From Oscillospiraceae bacterium (GTDB taxonomy: Bacteria; Bacillota; Clostridia; Oscillospirales; Acutalibacteraceae), in the NCBI GenBank assembly GCA_012520505.1, contig JAAYOC010000041.1:1-58435 (forward strand): a stretch of 58,435 nucleotides of DNA, in the 5' to 3' direction. Shown here piece after piece: positions 44,405 to 52,977 of the stretch. Both the position numbers and the translations under genes were made by a program. Numbering within the stretch: the first letter of the stretch is position 1; the number at the start of each line of letters is the position of its first letter. A model generated the notes under the pieces. It was given only the letters and a program-made list of their open reading frames with translations, had not been told where the DNA came from and made no database searches.

Positions 44405-46150
44405 TTAATCAGTTTTAAAAAGTTTTAAAAATTCTTCATCTGATAGCTCAGCAGGACTTATTTCTGTATTTTTTTGCCTTTCAGTTTTTAAAACATCAAT
44501 GCAATCCTTTATTTCCTTAAAAGTTCCTGCAATTTGTGAGCCGGAATTTTGTAATTTTACAATTTGTCCCATTTCTTCAGGTGTAAATTCTGAAGATAAA
44601 TAGATTAAATCTATTTCTTGACCGGCATTAATTCGATTTTGAAGAACAGTATATAATCGTTTTCTAAAATCTGACTTAAAATCTTCCGGTAAAAGATCTT
44701 GTTCTATTTTTTTCAGGAAATCCGGATTAGCAAAAATTGAAGAAAGAATTATCTCTTCTGCTTTACCTAACTGAACATCAGTAGTAGAAGCCCGGGATGT
44801 AGAATCATCCTTATAATTTTTAAATCCTGCATTAAGTTGCTTGAAATCAATTTTCTTTTTTTGCCTCTTCAGGCCTTTTTCAGCATCTTTAATTTGGATT
44901 AAAACGGCTTCCTTACTGACATTAAGCTCTTCAGATAAACGAGAGGCATAAACATCTCTTTCAATGGCATTATCTAGTGTTGCCAAAACGGCTACGGCCG
45001 CACGTAGATACTTAATACGTCCGTCATCTGAAGTTAAATCAAAACCTTCTTTTGCAGTTTTGAGCTTATATTCAATTTCGTTTGAAGCACCCTCAAGAAT
45101 AGCTTTAAAGCGCTCCGGACCAAATTTCCTTAAAATATCATCGGGATCATTACCGCCCTCTAAAACAAGAGGGTTTATCATTATATCTGTCTGCTGAAAT
45201 TTTGCAATAGCCTTTTCTAAAGCTTCTTTACCAGGTCCGTCTCCGTCATAAGCAAGGTAAACCTTATCAGCGTAACGTGAAATTAGTCTCACTTGTTCAT
45301 CCGTTAGAGCTGTTCCACAACCTGCAACAGCATTTGTAAAACCCGCTTGATGTAAAGCTATTACATCCATATATCCTTCACAAAGAATTAAACTGGTTTT
45401 ACCCGAACTTTTAGCAAAATTTAAAGCAAAAAGATTTTGTGTTTTCTTATAAATAAGCGTATCTGAGGTATTAATATACTTTGGTTTTGAGTCATCAAGT
45501 ACTCTTCCACCAAAAGCAATAACATTACCACGAAGATCAAAGATAGGTGTCATAATACGATTTCTAAAATTATCGTAATATATGCCTTTTTCATTCTTCT
45601 TTGCAAGATTTACTTCAAAAAGTTCCTGCTCAGAATACCCTTTTTGTCTCATATGATTTATAAGAGCATATGAATTATTTGGCGCAAAACCTAATCCAAA
45701 ACGGCGAATAGTATTCATTGAAAATCCACGAGAAAGCCAGTAATCAAGACCCGCTTTCCCCTCAGGACTCATCATATGATCATAAAAGAAACGAGCAGCA
45801 TCTTTATTTATTTTATACATTTTTTGGCGTTTTTTGCCTAGAGTATCATCATAATTATCTTCCGGCATATTCAGTCCGGCTTTTTCTGCTAAAAACTTTA
45901 CTGCCTCAACATAATCAAGATTTTCAATCTCTCGAATAAAGGTAATTATATCGCCACCATTTGAACAACCAAAACAAAAATAGGACCCTGTATCCGGAAA
46001 AACTGTAAATGAAGGTGTCTTTTCAGAATGAAAAGGACAAAGTCCTTTTGAATTTGAACCTGCTTTTTTTATATCTACATATTCACGAACTAAATCTTCA
46101 ATATCAATTCTTTCTTTTAGAGTCTGCAAAAAATCTTCACGAATTGCCAT
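44405..46150 (-). CDS. dnaG: DNA primase
   Basis: Makes RNA primers at the replication fork. The 581-residue protein has the CHC2 zinc finger at about 38-63 (CPFHSEKTPSF, YFCFGCSNGGD), the RNA polymerase domain with TOPRIM acidic residues in LILCEGYMDVIALH and AYDGDGPGKEAL, and a C-terminal helicase-binding region. Its ATG follows the dgt stop directly with no gap, and rpoD follows, giving dgt-dnaG-rpoD. Confidence 0.98.
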   Translation of the reverse strand: MAIREDFLQTLKERIDIEDLVREYVDIKKAGSNSKGLCPFHSEKTPSFTVFPDTGSYFCFGCSNGGDIITFIREIENLDYVEAVKFLAEKAGLNMPEDNYDDTLGKKRQKMYKINKDAARFFYDHMMSPEGKAGLDYWLSRGFSMNTIRRFGLGFAPNNSYALINHMRQKGYSEQELFEVNLAKKNEKGIYYDNFRNRIMTPIFDLRGNVIAFGGRVLDDSKPKYINTSDTLIYKKTQNLFALNFAKSSGKTSLILCEGYMDVIALHQAGFTNAVAGCGTALTDEQVRLISRYADKVYLAYDGDGPGKEALEKAIAKFQQTDIMINPLVLEGGNDPDDILRKFGPERFKAILEGASNEIEYKLKTAKEGFDLTSDDGRIKYLRAAVAVLATLDNAIERDVYASRLSEELNVSKEAVLIQIKDAEKGLKRQKKKIDFKQLNAGFKNYKDDSTSRASTTDVQLGKAEEIILSSIFANPDFLKKIEQDLLPEDFKSDFRKRLYTVLQNRINAGQEIDLIYLSSEFTPEEMGQIVKLQNSGSQIAGTFKEIKDCIDVLKTERQKNTEISPAELSDEEFLKLFKTD

Positions 46151-47155
46151 CTAGTTTCCCCTTTCCACCCAACATTTTGGAATGAAAAGGCGGCTATATG
46201 TTGCAAGTGCAAAATCATCCGACATGCCTGAAATATAGTCACAAGCTCCTCTTTTTGGAGATTCTTTTTCTGCTACTTCACGATAAAGTTTTGGCATTTC
46301 ATCCGGATGTTCTACATAGTATTTATAGAGTTCCTGCACAATTGCAATTGCCTTACCTTCCTCACCTTTACAAACAGGATTATTATAAACATTTTCAAAC
46401 ATAAATTTATGTATTTCAACGTAGGCCTCATAAATTTCCGGGGCCATTTTTATATCTCTTTCTGAATTTTCAATAATAGATGTTACCATTGTATTGATTC
46501 TAATAGTTTTATTTTTACCAAGGACATCTCTAAGATGAATTGGAATATCTTCTTCAGTTAAAATTCCTGCACGAATCGCATCATCAATATCATGATTGAT
46601 GTATGCTATTCGGTCTGCAAATTTTACTATTCTTCCCTCAAGAGTTTCTGCTGCCTTACCTGTTGTATGACAAAGAATTCCATCGCGTACTTCATAGGTT
46701 AAATTTAAGCCTTCTCCATCTTTTTCAAGAACATCTACTACACGAAGACTTTGTTCATAGTGTTTAAAACCTTCAAAAAACACTTCATTTAAAGCCCGTT
46801 CACCCGCATGACCAAAAGGAGTGTGCCCCAGATCATGAGCCAAAGCAATTGCTTCAGTCAAATCTTCATTGAGTCGAAGAGCACGCGCGATTGTTCTGGC
46901 AATTTGTGACACTTCAAATGTATGTGTAAGACGAGTTCTATAATGGTCTCCTGCAGGAGATAAAAATACTTGGGTTTTATGTTTCAGTCTGCGGAAGGAA
47001 CTTGAATGAATAATACGGTCTCTATCTCTTTGATATGCTGTTCTTATACTACATTCCTCTTCAGGCACAGCTCGACCTTTCGTCTGCGAGCAATGTGCAG
47101 CGAGTGGAGATAAAGTTATATCTTCTATTTTTAAAGTTTCTTCTCTAATACTCAT
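46151..47155 (-). CDS. dgt: Deoxyguanosinetriphosphate triphosphohydrolase-like protein
   Basis: HD-domain enzyme predicted to hydrolyse dNTPs to nucleosides and triphosphate. The 334 residues contain FRRLKHKTQVF, the HD ligands in RLTHTFEVSQIAR and ALAHDLGHTPFGHAGE, and a downstream Asp in KFADRIAYINHDIDD. Its start overlaps the U32 gene stop as ATGA. Placement directly before dnaG is common in Clostridia and connects nucleotide pools to replication. Confidence 0.93.
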   Translation of the reverse strand: MSIREETLKIEDITLSPLAAHCSQTKGRAVPEEECSIRTAYQRDRDRIIHSSSFRRLKHKTQVFLSPAGDHYRTRLTHTFEVSQIARTIARALRLNEDLTEAIALAHDLGHTPFGHAGERALNEVFFEGFKHYEQSLRVVDVLEKDGEGLNLTYEVRDGILCHTTGKAAETLEGRIVKFADRIAYINHDIDDAIRAGILTEEDIPIHLRDVLGKNKTIRINTMVTSIIENSERDIKMAPEIYEAYVEIHKFMFENVYNNPVCKGEEGKAIAIVQELYKYYVEHPDEMPKLYREVAEKESPKRGACDYISGMSDDFALATYSRLFIPKCWVERGN

Positions 47156-48375
47156 ACTCGTTCCTTTCTTAGGACTGCACCACTTGGAATTTCTTTGTCA
47201 CAAGCAATTTTAATTTTTGCCATTGGATTTGGTGCAACATCTATTTCTTCACCTTTCCCATCCCACATTTTATCAACTTTTATGGAGAAAGGTTTTGTAG
47301 AAGGAATCAAAACTTCAAGTTCATCTCCCTTAAAAAATCTATTTCTCTGTGTTACATATAAAAATTCTCCATCAGAAGAATCGACATTTGCAATAATATC
47401 CCATTCCCTAATATACACACCCTCATAATAAACATGTGCATTTTCACTCGGTTCACTAAAATAAAAACCGGTACAGTAATCTCTATAACTTATTTTTTTC
47501 ATTTCATCAATTATCCACTGGGACGGCTTAAAATCTAAAGAAGGTGCAACTAAATATTCATCAATTGCAGCTCTATATGCATTCGTCACAGCTGCAGCAT
47601 AATAAGCGGACTTCGCTCTACCTTCAATTTTAAAGCTATCAACACCGGCAGCTACAAGCTCCGGGATATGCTCAATCATACACATATCCTGAGAATTTAA
47701 TATGTATGTACCTTTTTTTGAATCCGTTATTTCAAAATATTGACCCGGTCGTTTTTCCTCTACTAAATGATATTTCCAGCGGCAAGGTTGAGCACAGTCA
47801 CCACGATTTGCATCTCTGCCGGTCATATAATTTGAAAGCATACAACGACCTGAAAAAGACATACACATAGCACCGTGAACAAAACATTCTATTTCAAGTT
47901 CTTTAGGTGTCTTTATACGAATTTCTGCAATATCATCAAGAGATATTTCTCTGGCCATAATAACTCGACTTGCACCAAGTTCATGAAGAGCATTTGCAGT
48001 TTCATAATTTACTATACCTGTCTGAGTTGACATATGGATATTAATATCCGGGGCATATTTCTGAGCCAGTTTCATAACACCGATATCAGCTAAAATCAGT
48101 GCATCAACACCAGTTGACTCTGCAACTTCAAAAAATTGTGGTAAAAAAGGCACCTCCGCATTTCGAGGCAAAGTATTACACACAAGATAAACCTTTACAT
48201 TTTTCTTATGACACATATTTACTGCTAAAGCTAAATCATCCGGCGAGAAACTTTCCGTTGCTGCTCTCATATTAAATAATTGTCCACCAAGATACACAGC
48301 ATCTGCGCCATACATAAGTGCCGCCGCAAGACGTTCCATATCTCCGGCTGGAGCTAGCAATTCTGGTCTCTTCAT
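47152..48375 (-). CDS. Peptidase U32 family protein (TrhP/RlhA-like)
   Basis: A 407-residue protein with the TIM-barrel start RPELLAPAGDMERLAAAL and the U32 signature ECFVHGAMCMSFSGRCMLSN with further cysteines in GDCAQPCRWKY. Members of this family act in prephenate-dependent 5-hydroxyuridine modification of tRNA (TrhP) or in 23S rRNA hydroxylation (RlhA) rather than as proteases; which applies here cannot be told by eye. The ATG at 48375 has AAGGAG 8 nt upstream. It sits between mltG and dgt in the long operon. Confidence 0.92.
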   Translation of the reverse strand: MKRPELLAPAGDMERLAAALMYGADAVYLGGQLFNMRAATESFSPDDLALAVNMCHKKNVKVYLVCNTLPRNAEVPFLPQFFEVAESTGVDALILADIGVMKLAQKYAPDINIHMSTQTGIVNYETANALHELGASRVIMAREISLDDIAEIRIKTPKELEIECFVHGAMCMSFSGRCMLSNYMTGRDANRGDCAQPCRWKYHLVEEKRPGQYFEITDSKKGTYILNSQDMCMIEHIPELVAAGVDSFKIEGRAKSAYYAAAVTNAYRAAIDEYLVAPSLDFKPSQWIIDEMKKISYRDYCTGFYFSEPSENAHVYYEGVYIREWDIIANVDSSDGEFLYVTQRNRFFKGDELEVLIPSTKPFSIKVDKMWDGKGEEIDVAPNPMAKIKIACDKEIPSGAVLRKERV

Positions 48376-48387
48376 CAAATAATCTCC

Positions 48388-49803
48388 TTAACTGCGCAGT
48401 GCCTTGTAGACATTTATATTATGTTGTTCAGAGGTTACGGCAGTATATATATTGCCCTTTGGGTCATGACAAAAATAATAAAATTCTGTTTTCGCCGGCC
48501 AAAGCACTGCTCTAATTGCATCATCACCCGGACAACTAATCGGACCTACCGGAAGACCTATGCATTTATAAGTTCCATATTTAGAGAGATAAATGTCATA
48601 TTCACCTGTTGTAACTTTCGGTTTTATGTAATTATTTACGTAATCTGTTGTTGCATTCGCCTGGAGCGATGCAAAAGTTGTCGAATTAAGTCTATTCACA
48701 AATATACCGGCAACTAAAGGCATCTGTTCAGCATCAGCTGCTTCTCTTTGAACGATGGATGCAAGAATAATAACTTCATCTACTGTCATACCGATTTCAT
48801 CAGCACGTGCTTGGTATTCCTTTGTCCACTTTTTATTAAAGTTTGAAAGCATTGTATTTATTACAGAACTTGCGTTCTGATCAACATAAAATTCGTACGT
48901 ATCAGGATACAAATAACCTTCAAGGTAATGAAAACGGGAAGACTTATTCTCAATTGTCTCTAAGAACTTATAATTAAACTCTGCTGTCTGCAAGTTACTA
49001 TAAAACTCATCAGACATACAAACTTTTGACTTCTCAAGTCTTGTAGCAATCTGAGTAATTGAAAATCCTTCCGGTATTGTGACAATTACTGTCTCGGCCT
49101 TTCGAGTTTCCTGACAAGAAAGCAACATTTTTTCAAGTCCCATTGAAGGAGTAAGGTAATAAACACCACTTAAATATACCGGTGGCCCTGATATTTCATG
49201 AAGGCTTTTTGTAATTGCCATAAAAAATTTACAAAAAGTTCCATGCTTTATAAGTCCAGCTTTATCGAGCTGAGAAATAACTTGATTTGTAGTAGCATTT
49301 TCTGAAACTGTGACCGTTTTAACGTCATCACCTCTGGTAAATGCAAATATATCATTAGCAAGTGAAAGCATATAAAGTGAGAGCAATATGGAAATAATTA
49401 TAAGCAAAAGAACATAGATGATAGCGGCACGTTGTCCACCATCACGTAAAAATTTATTTATTGCTCTTGAAACCTTACCACCAATTTGTTCATTCGGTAA
49501 CGGAGCTTTTTTCTTTGCAACACTAGAACCGGAATACAAAGGTTGTTGGATTGGTCTTTGTTGTTTCGGCTGTACTACCGGTCTTACCGGTTTCTTTGAA
49601 GCAAAATATACCTCACCGGAATAGTAATCAGCTTTTGAATCATCAACCTTACTATAATCAGTCTTATCTTCAATTATTTTAATTCCGCTCTGTGTTTTAG
49701 TAGGAGCAGTTTTTGGTTTTGGAGTCGGAACTGTTTCCGCATCACCTTTTTGAATATTTTTAAGTAACGTTTCCAGTTCTTTCTCTACGTCAAAAGAGCC
49801 CAT
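48388..49803 (-). CDS. mltG: Endolytic transglycosylase MltG
   Basis: Membrane lytic transglycosylase that cuts nascent glycan strands to end their growth. The 471-residue protein has a long cytosolic proline- and lysine-rich N-terminus (1-130), one membrane helix at about 133-155, a LysM-like section with VTIPEGFSITQIATRLE, and the YceG domain: EGYLYPDTYEF, ASIVQREAADAEQ with the catalytic Glu, and GPISCPGDDAIRAV. The cytosolic extension is longer than in E. coli, as is usual in Firmicutes. Confidence 0.95.
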   Translation of the reverse strand: MGSFDVEKELETLLKNIQKGDAETVPTPKPKTAPTKTQSGIKIIEDKTDYSKVDDSKADYYSGEVYFASKKPVRPVVQPKQQRPIQQPLYSGSSVAKKKAPLPNEQIGGKVSRAINKFLRDGGQRAAIIYVLLLIIISILLSLYMLSLANDIFAFTRGDDVKTVTVSENATTNQVISQLDKAGLIKHGTFCKFFMAITKSLHEISGPPVYLSGVYYLTPSMGLEKMLLSCQETRKAETVIVTIPEGFSITQIATRLEKSKVCMSDEFYSNLQTAEFNYKFLETIENKSSRFHYLEGYLYPDTYEFYVDQNASSVINTMLSNFNKKWTKEYQARADEIGMTVDEVIILASIVQREAADAEQMPLVAGIFVNRLNSTTFASLQANATTDYVNNYIKPKVTTGEYDIYLSKYGTYKCIGLPVGPISCPGDDAIRAVLWPAKTEFYYFCHDPKGNIYTAVTSEQHNINVYKALRS

Positions 49804-49824
49804 TTAGAATACTTCTCCTCCAAA

Positions 49825-50376
49825 TTAAAATCTACACTGCATAGTTTCAGTAATACTACGAGCCTGCTCGTCACCTACAAAATATGCAGCAATTGCCTCA
49901 CCAAATAATACAGCACTACCCGGTCCATCAGCAGTAATAATATTTCCGTCAACTTGTACCGCACTTCCTGTGAAAACACCACAATGAAGTTCACGTTCAA
50001 AACCCGGAAAACAAGTAGCTTTCTTTCCATAAAGTAAACCCATATGTCCCAGAATTGAAGGTGCCGCACATATTGCAGCAATCAATTTATCATTATCTGC
50101 ACAAAACTTAATAGCCTGTCTTACATCTGCAGAATTTTCTAAATTCTTTGTTCCAGGCATACCGCCCGGAAGCACAATAGCATCCATATCATCATATGAC
50201 ACCTCAGAAATAAGAATATCTGCCTTTATCGCAATTCCATGTGCACCCGTAACAAAATGCTCTAAATCTTCATCAACACTAACCGTTTTAACATCCAGAT
50301 CACACCTACGAATTACATCAACTGTCACCACTGCTTCTGATTCTTCAAAACCGTTTGCTAAGAATACATAAATCAT
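49825..50376 (-). CDS. DJ-1/PfpI family protein
   Basis: A 183-residue protein of the DJ-1/ThiJ superfamily. The nucleophile elbow is IAAICAAPSILG with its cysteine near residue 104; Glu in NGFEESEAV near 12-16 is the partner acid. Family members act as deglycases, glyoxalases or chaperones; YajL/ThiJ-like by length. It lies 21 nt before mltG and 14 nt after the GNAT gene in the same operon. Confidence 0.92.
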   Translation of the reverse strand: MIYVFLANGFEESEAVVTVDVIRRCDLDVKTVSVDEDLEHFVTGAHGIAIKADILISEVSYDDMDAIVLPGGMPGTKNLENSADVRQAIKFCADNDKLIAAICAAPSILGHMGLLYGKKATCFPGFERELHCGVFTGSAVQVDGNIITADGPGSAVLFGEAIAAYFVGDEQARSITETMQCRF

Positions 50377-50390
50377 AATAACACTCTCCT

Positions 50391-51254
50391 TTATCCAAGT
50401 GTAATTCCAATGTATGCGTCTCTTATACCAAAGCTTGCAACTTTAGCCACTTCATTAAGGCCAAGGCACATGCCTACCGGTATTATTTCTTCACTTTCTG
50501 AATGTATTGGGTCCTTTACCGGAAGCCAAAATTTAAATATATCAACATCATCTTCCATCAAAAGCATTGTAAATAACTCGCCCGGATGAGATAAGGAACA
50601 TATTTCTTTTACAATCATCATCTTTTTACCTGTTTCATACATCGCATATCCATCGCTGGTGAAAGCGACAGAACCACCTGCTGCATTATGTTCATACATT
50701 GCATATTTCAAAGCATCCTCGCCCCAATTTAAAAAGTCATAAAGGCCGAGAGAAGTTTGACGTATATCAAAAATATTCATTGAAAAAGCATGTTTTAAAT
50801 CTGGTTCAACTGCCATAGCTTGAAGTTCTTCTCTTGTAAAAGTAACGACCCTTTTAGCAAAAGTTGTTTGATAACCAAACTTTGCATAAAACCTATAAAG
50901 TGGTCCTTCTGCAGGAACCAAAATGATAAAATCTACGTTTCTTTGAATAGCAACCTCTTCTGCTTTATTTAAAATTGCCCCCATATGTCCTTGCCTTCTA
51001 TGACTGGGATGAGTTGAAGCCGCATAAAAATAATATGCACTAAAAGGACGTCCCTTAATTACAAATTGTGCCTCTAAGAAAAAAGCTACCGCTACAGGAA
51101 CCCCTTCAACACGAGAAACTAAGGCATACCCATCTTTATACATCATATTGAAAAAATCCTTAATGTATTCATCCGAATCTGCAAAAGCCATGCGCCAAAT
51201 GCTTGTAATATTTTCATAATCACCTACATTGGCAAAATCAACAGTATGTCTCAT
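50391..51254 (-). CDS. GNAT family acetyltransferase with C-terminal Eis-like region
   Basis: A 287-residue protein. The N-terminal GNAT domain (about 1-140) has the acetyl-CoA loop STHPSHRRQGHMGAIL (R/Q-x-x-G-H type) and YRFYAKFGYQ. Residues about 150-287 form a second domain recalling the sterol-carrier-like end of Eis-type acetyltransferases (GGSVAFTSDGYAMYE). Acceptor unknown. AAGGAG lies 6 nt before the ATG, which overlaps the stop of the DUF2156 gene. Confidence 0.82.
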   Translation of the reverse strand: MRHTVDFANVGDYENITSIWRMAFADSDEYIKDFFNMMYKDGYALVSRVEGVPVAVAFFLEAQFVIKGRPFSAYYFYAASTHPSHRRQGHMGAILNKAEEVAIQRNVDFIILVPAEGPLYRFYAKFGYQTTFAKRVVTFTREELQAMAVEPDLKHAFSMNIFDIRQTSLGLYDFLNWGEDALKYAMYEHNAAGGSVAFTSDGYAMYETGKKMMIVKEICSLSHPGELFTMLLMEDDVDIFKFWLPVKDPIHSESEEIIPVGMCLGLNEVAKVASFGIRDAYIGITLG

Positions 51255-52106
51255 GTTTTTCTCCTTGCGATATATTTTGGTAATAAAATTTGCGGATGAT
51301 AAGATTCTTTTGCCTTACGAAGACCGGGAATGCCTAAATCCTCTTCTCTGTTGACTAAAGAAAAATCATTTATAGAATTCCTCGCAAATTCTCTATTTAT
51401 CAACTGGTACGCACCACGCATAGAAACAATTGCCTTTTCTACGTGAGTACAGAACAAATCCTTTGAAATTGGTTCTCCAAAAGTATAAGCAACAATTTCT
51501 CCATCCACATATATGATTCCACCAACAAGACCGAGTGCATCAAAATTTGTCAGTGCTTTACTTAATGCATAAAATTCATCTAAAACATTTTTTTCTGAAT
51601 TTTCTGCTACCCACTGTTTTGAAAATTCAATACAATCAAGAGCAGTTGAAGCATCCATTTTTTTTATATTTCCAAGAATAAGTTCTATCAAAAAATGAGA
51701 TATGATTTCTTTTTGAGCGATATTTTTTCCCGGAAAGATTTGCTAAATCGGAAACTGAATAAATATAATCAAAAACATCTCTGTTTTCCGTAAATTCATA
51801 GACTCCCGGTAGACGTACTTCAATTTTATCTTTTTGTCCGGGACAAATTGCATGCATTATCGGTGGATTAAATTTCTCAAGAAGTGAAAAAACAGTATCG
51901 TCATCTCCACCTATTGGAAAGGTATAACTATCTTTTACCTTACAAACTAAAACTCCATCAACATTTGCAATTGTACAATCATAGGACTCATACCACATAA
52001 ACAGATTTCCAAAACAAGATTCGGAGCACATTCTATCTGTTCCTTCAAATGCCTCGTGAACCCAAGAAGCATCTGAAATTTCAGGTCGCCTAAAATCAAT
52101 CTTCAA
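51251..52106 (-). pseudogene. DUF2156 (phosphatidylglycerol lysyltransferase C-terminal-like) gene split by a poly-A frameshift
   Basis: Two overlapping frames together make one DUF2156-type protein of about 284 residues. The 5' frame (52106 down to 51636) runs to RSKRNHISFF and YSWKYKK; the 3' frame continues MDASTALDCIEFSKQW and ends with NREEDLGIPGLRKAKESYHP, the family's conserved end. The join is a run of eight A residues (51658-51665 on the minus strand); removal of one A restores the frame exactly at YKK-MDAS. It may be a sequencing error, a slippage site or a mutation. The protein should be a GNAT-fold aminoacyl-transferase-like enzyme. It overlaps tmk by 11 nt and the GNAT gene by 4 nt, so coupling is intact. 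Confidence 0.8.
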
Positions 52107-52746
52107 GTTCTTTCACTGCTTTCCAAATATCATCAGCAATATCATTAACCGGACGCGGTTCATCGCCTTCATAACATTTTATTACTTTCCAACCAAGTTT
52201 ATCGGCAGCATAAAGACCAGCTTCTCTACAAGCCTTAAGATATGAGACATCTGCCTCATGGACATCTTTCTTATCCTCGTCTCCTTCATATCTTTTAGTC
52301 ATAAGTTTTTGCGATATTTCAACCGGCATATCCAAAAACAATACAAGTGATGGTCTTGGGATACCAATTAATTCATATTCAAACTCTTCAAGCCAAGCGA
52401 GGTATGAATCTCTTTCTTCTTTTGGAAGCTTTGTCATTTGATGGCAAGCATTAGATGTTGTATATCTATCAGCTAAAATAATTTTTCCGGCAAGATAATC
52501 TTCTTTCCATTCCGTCGTATAACTTGCAAATCTATCTACTGCATAAAGAGAAGATGCCGCATATGCATTCACATCATTAGCATCAGTACCAAAATCTCCC
52601 GCCAGATACATTTTTACAAGTGAACTTGAAGGACTATCATAATTTGGAAGTTTAATCTTTCTTACAGGAAGTTTCTTACAAAGGATTTCTACTTGTGTCG
52701 ACTTTCCTGAACCGTCTAGTCCTTCAATTACAATAAGTTTACTCAT
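52096..52746 (-). CDS. tmk: Thymidylate kinase
   Basis: Phosphorylates dTMP to dTDP. The 216-residue protein has P-loop EGLDGSGKST at 8-17, the DR motif in LADRYTTSNACHQ and LFLDMPVEIS, plus a long lid insert (YEGDEDKKDVHEAD) typical of a Clostridial subgroup. AAAGGTG lies close before the ATG. It is the first gene of a nine-gene unit ending in rpoD, with a promoter at 52889. Confidence 0.93.
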   Translation of the reverse strand: MSKLIVIEGLDGSGKSTQVEILCKKLPVRKIKLPNYDSPSSSLVKMYLAGDFGTDANDVNAYAASSLYAVDRFASYTTEWKEDYLAGKIILADRYTTSNACHQMTKLPKEERDSYLAWLEEFEYELIGIPRPSLVLFLDMPVEISQKLMTKRYEGDEDKKDVHEADVSYLKACREAGLYAADKLGWKVIKCYEGDEPRPVNDIADDIWKAVKELED

Positions 52747-52888
52747 AATTCACCTTTACCACATACAAAATCAATTGAATAAATATAAAACATTAAGTCA
52801 CGCAATTACGCAACAAAATCACACAATGTACTAACAATATAACATTAAGTTATATTAGTTAACAACATAAATAACAATAGCTGGTATT

Positions 52889-52917
52889 ATTATAACAAAC
52901 CATTTTTTATTGTTCAA
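52889..52917 (-). promoter_or_regulatory. Promoter of the tmk-rpoD operon
   Basis: TTGAAC (52912-52917), 17-nt spacer, TATAAT (52889-52894) on the minus strand. The leader of about 135 nt contains an AT-rich inverted repeat (about 52828-52862). Confidence 0.75.
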
Positions 52918-52932
52918 CAACATTGTGAAAAA

Positions 52933-52964
52933 GAGCCTGTAAAGTAAAACAACTTTACAGGCTC
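52933..52964 (-). terminator. Terminator after nnr
   Basis: A perfect 13-bp stem (52933-52945 with 52952-52964), 6-nt loop, then TTTTT on the minus strand, 14 nt past the nnr stop. Confidence 0.92.
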
Positions 52965-52977
52965 GAATTTATTTAAT

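Noticed and set aside
52828-52862. Inverted repeat in the tmk leader as a riboswitch
   Set aside because: It is a simple AT-rich hairpin with no conserved aptamer elements that I can recognise.
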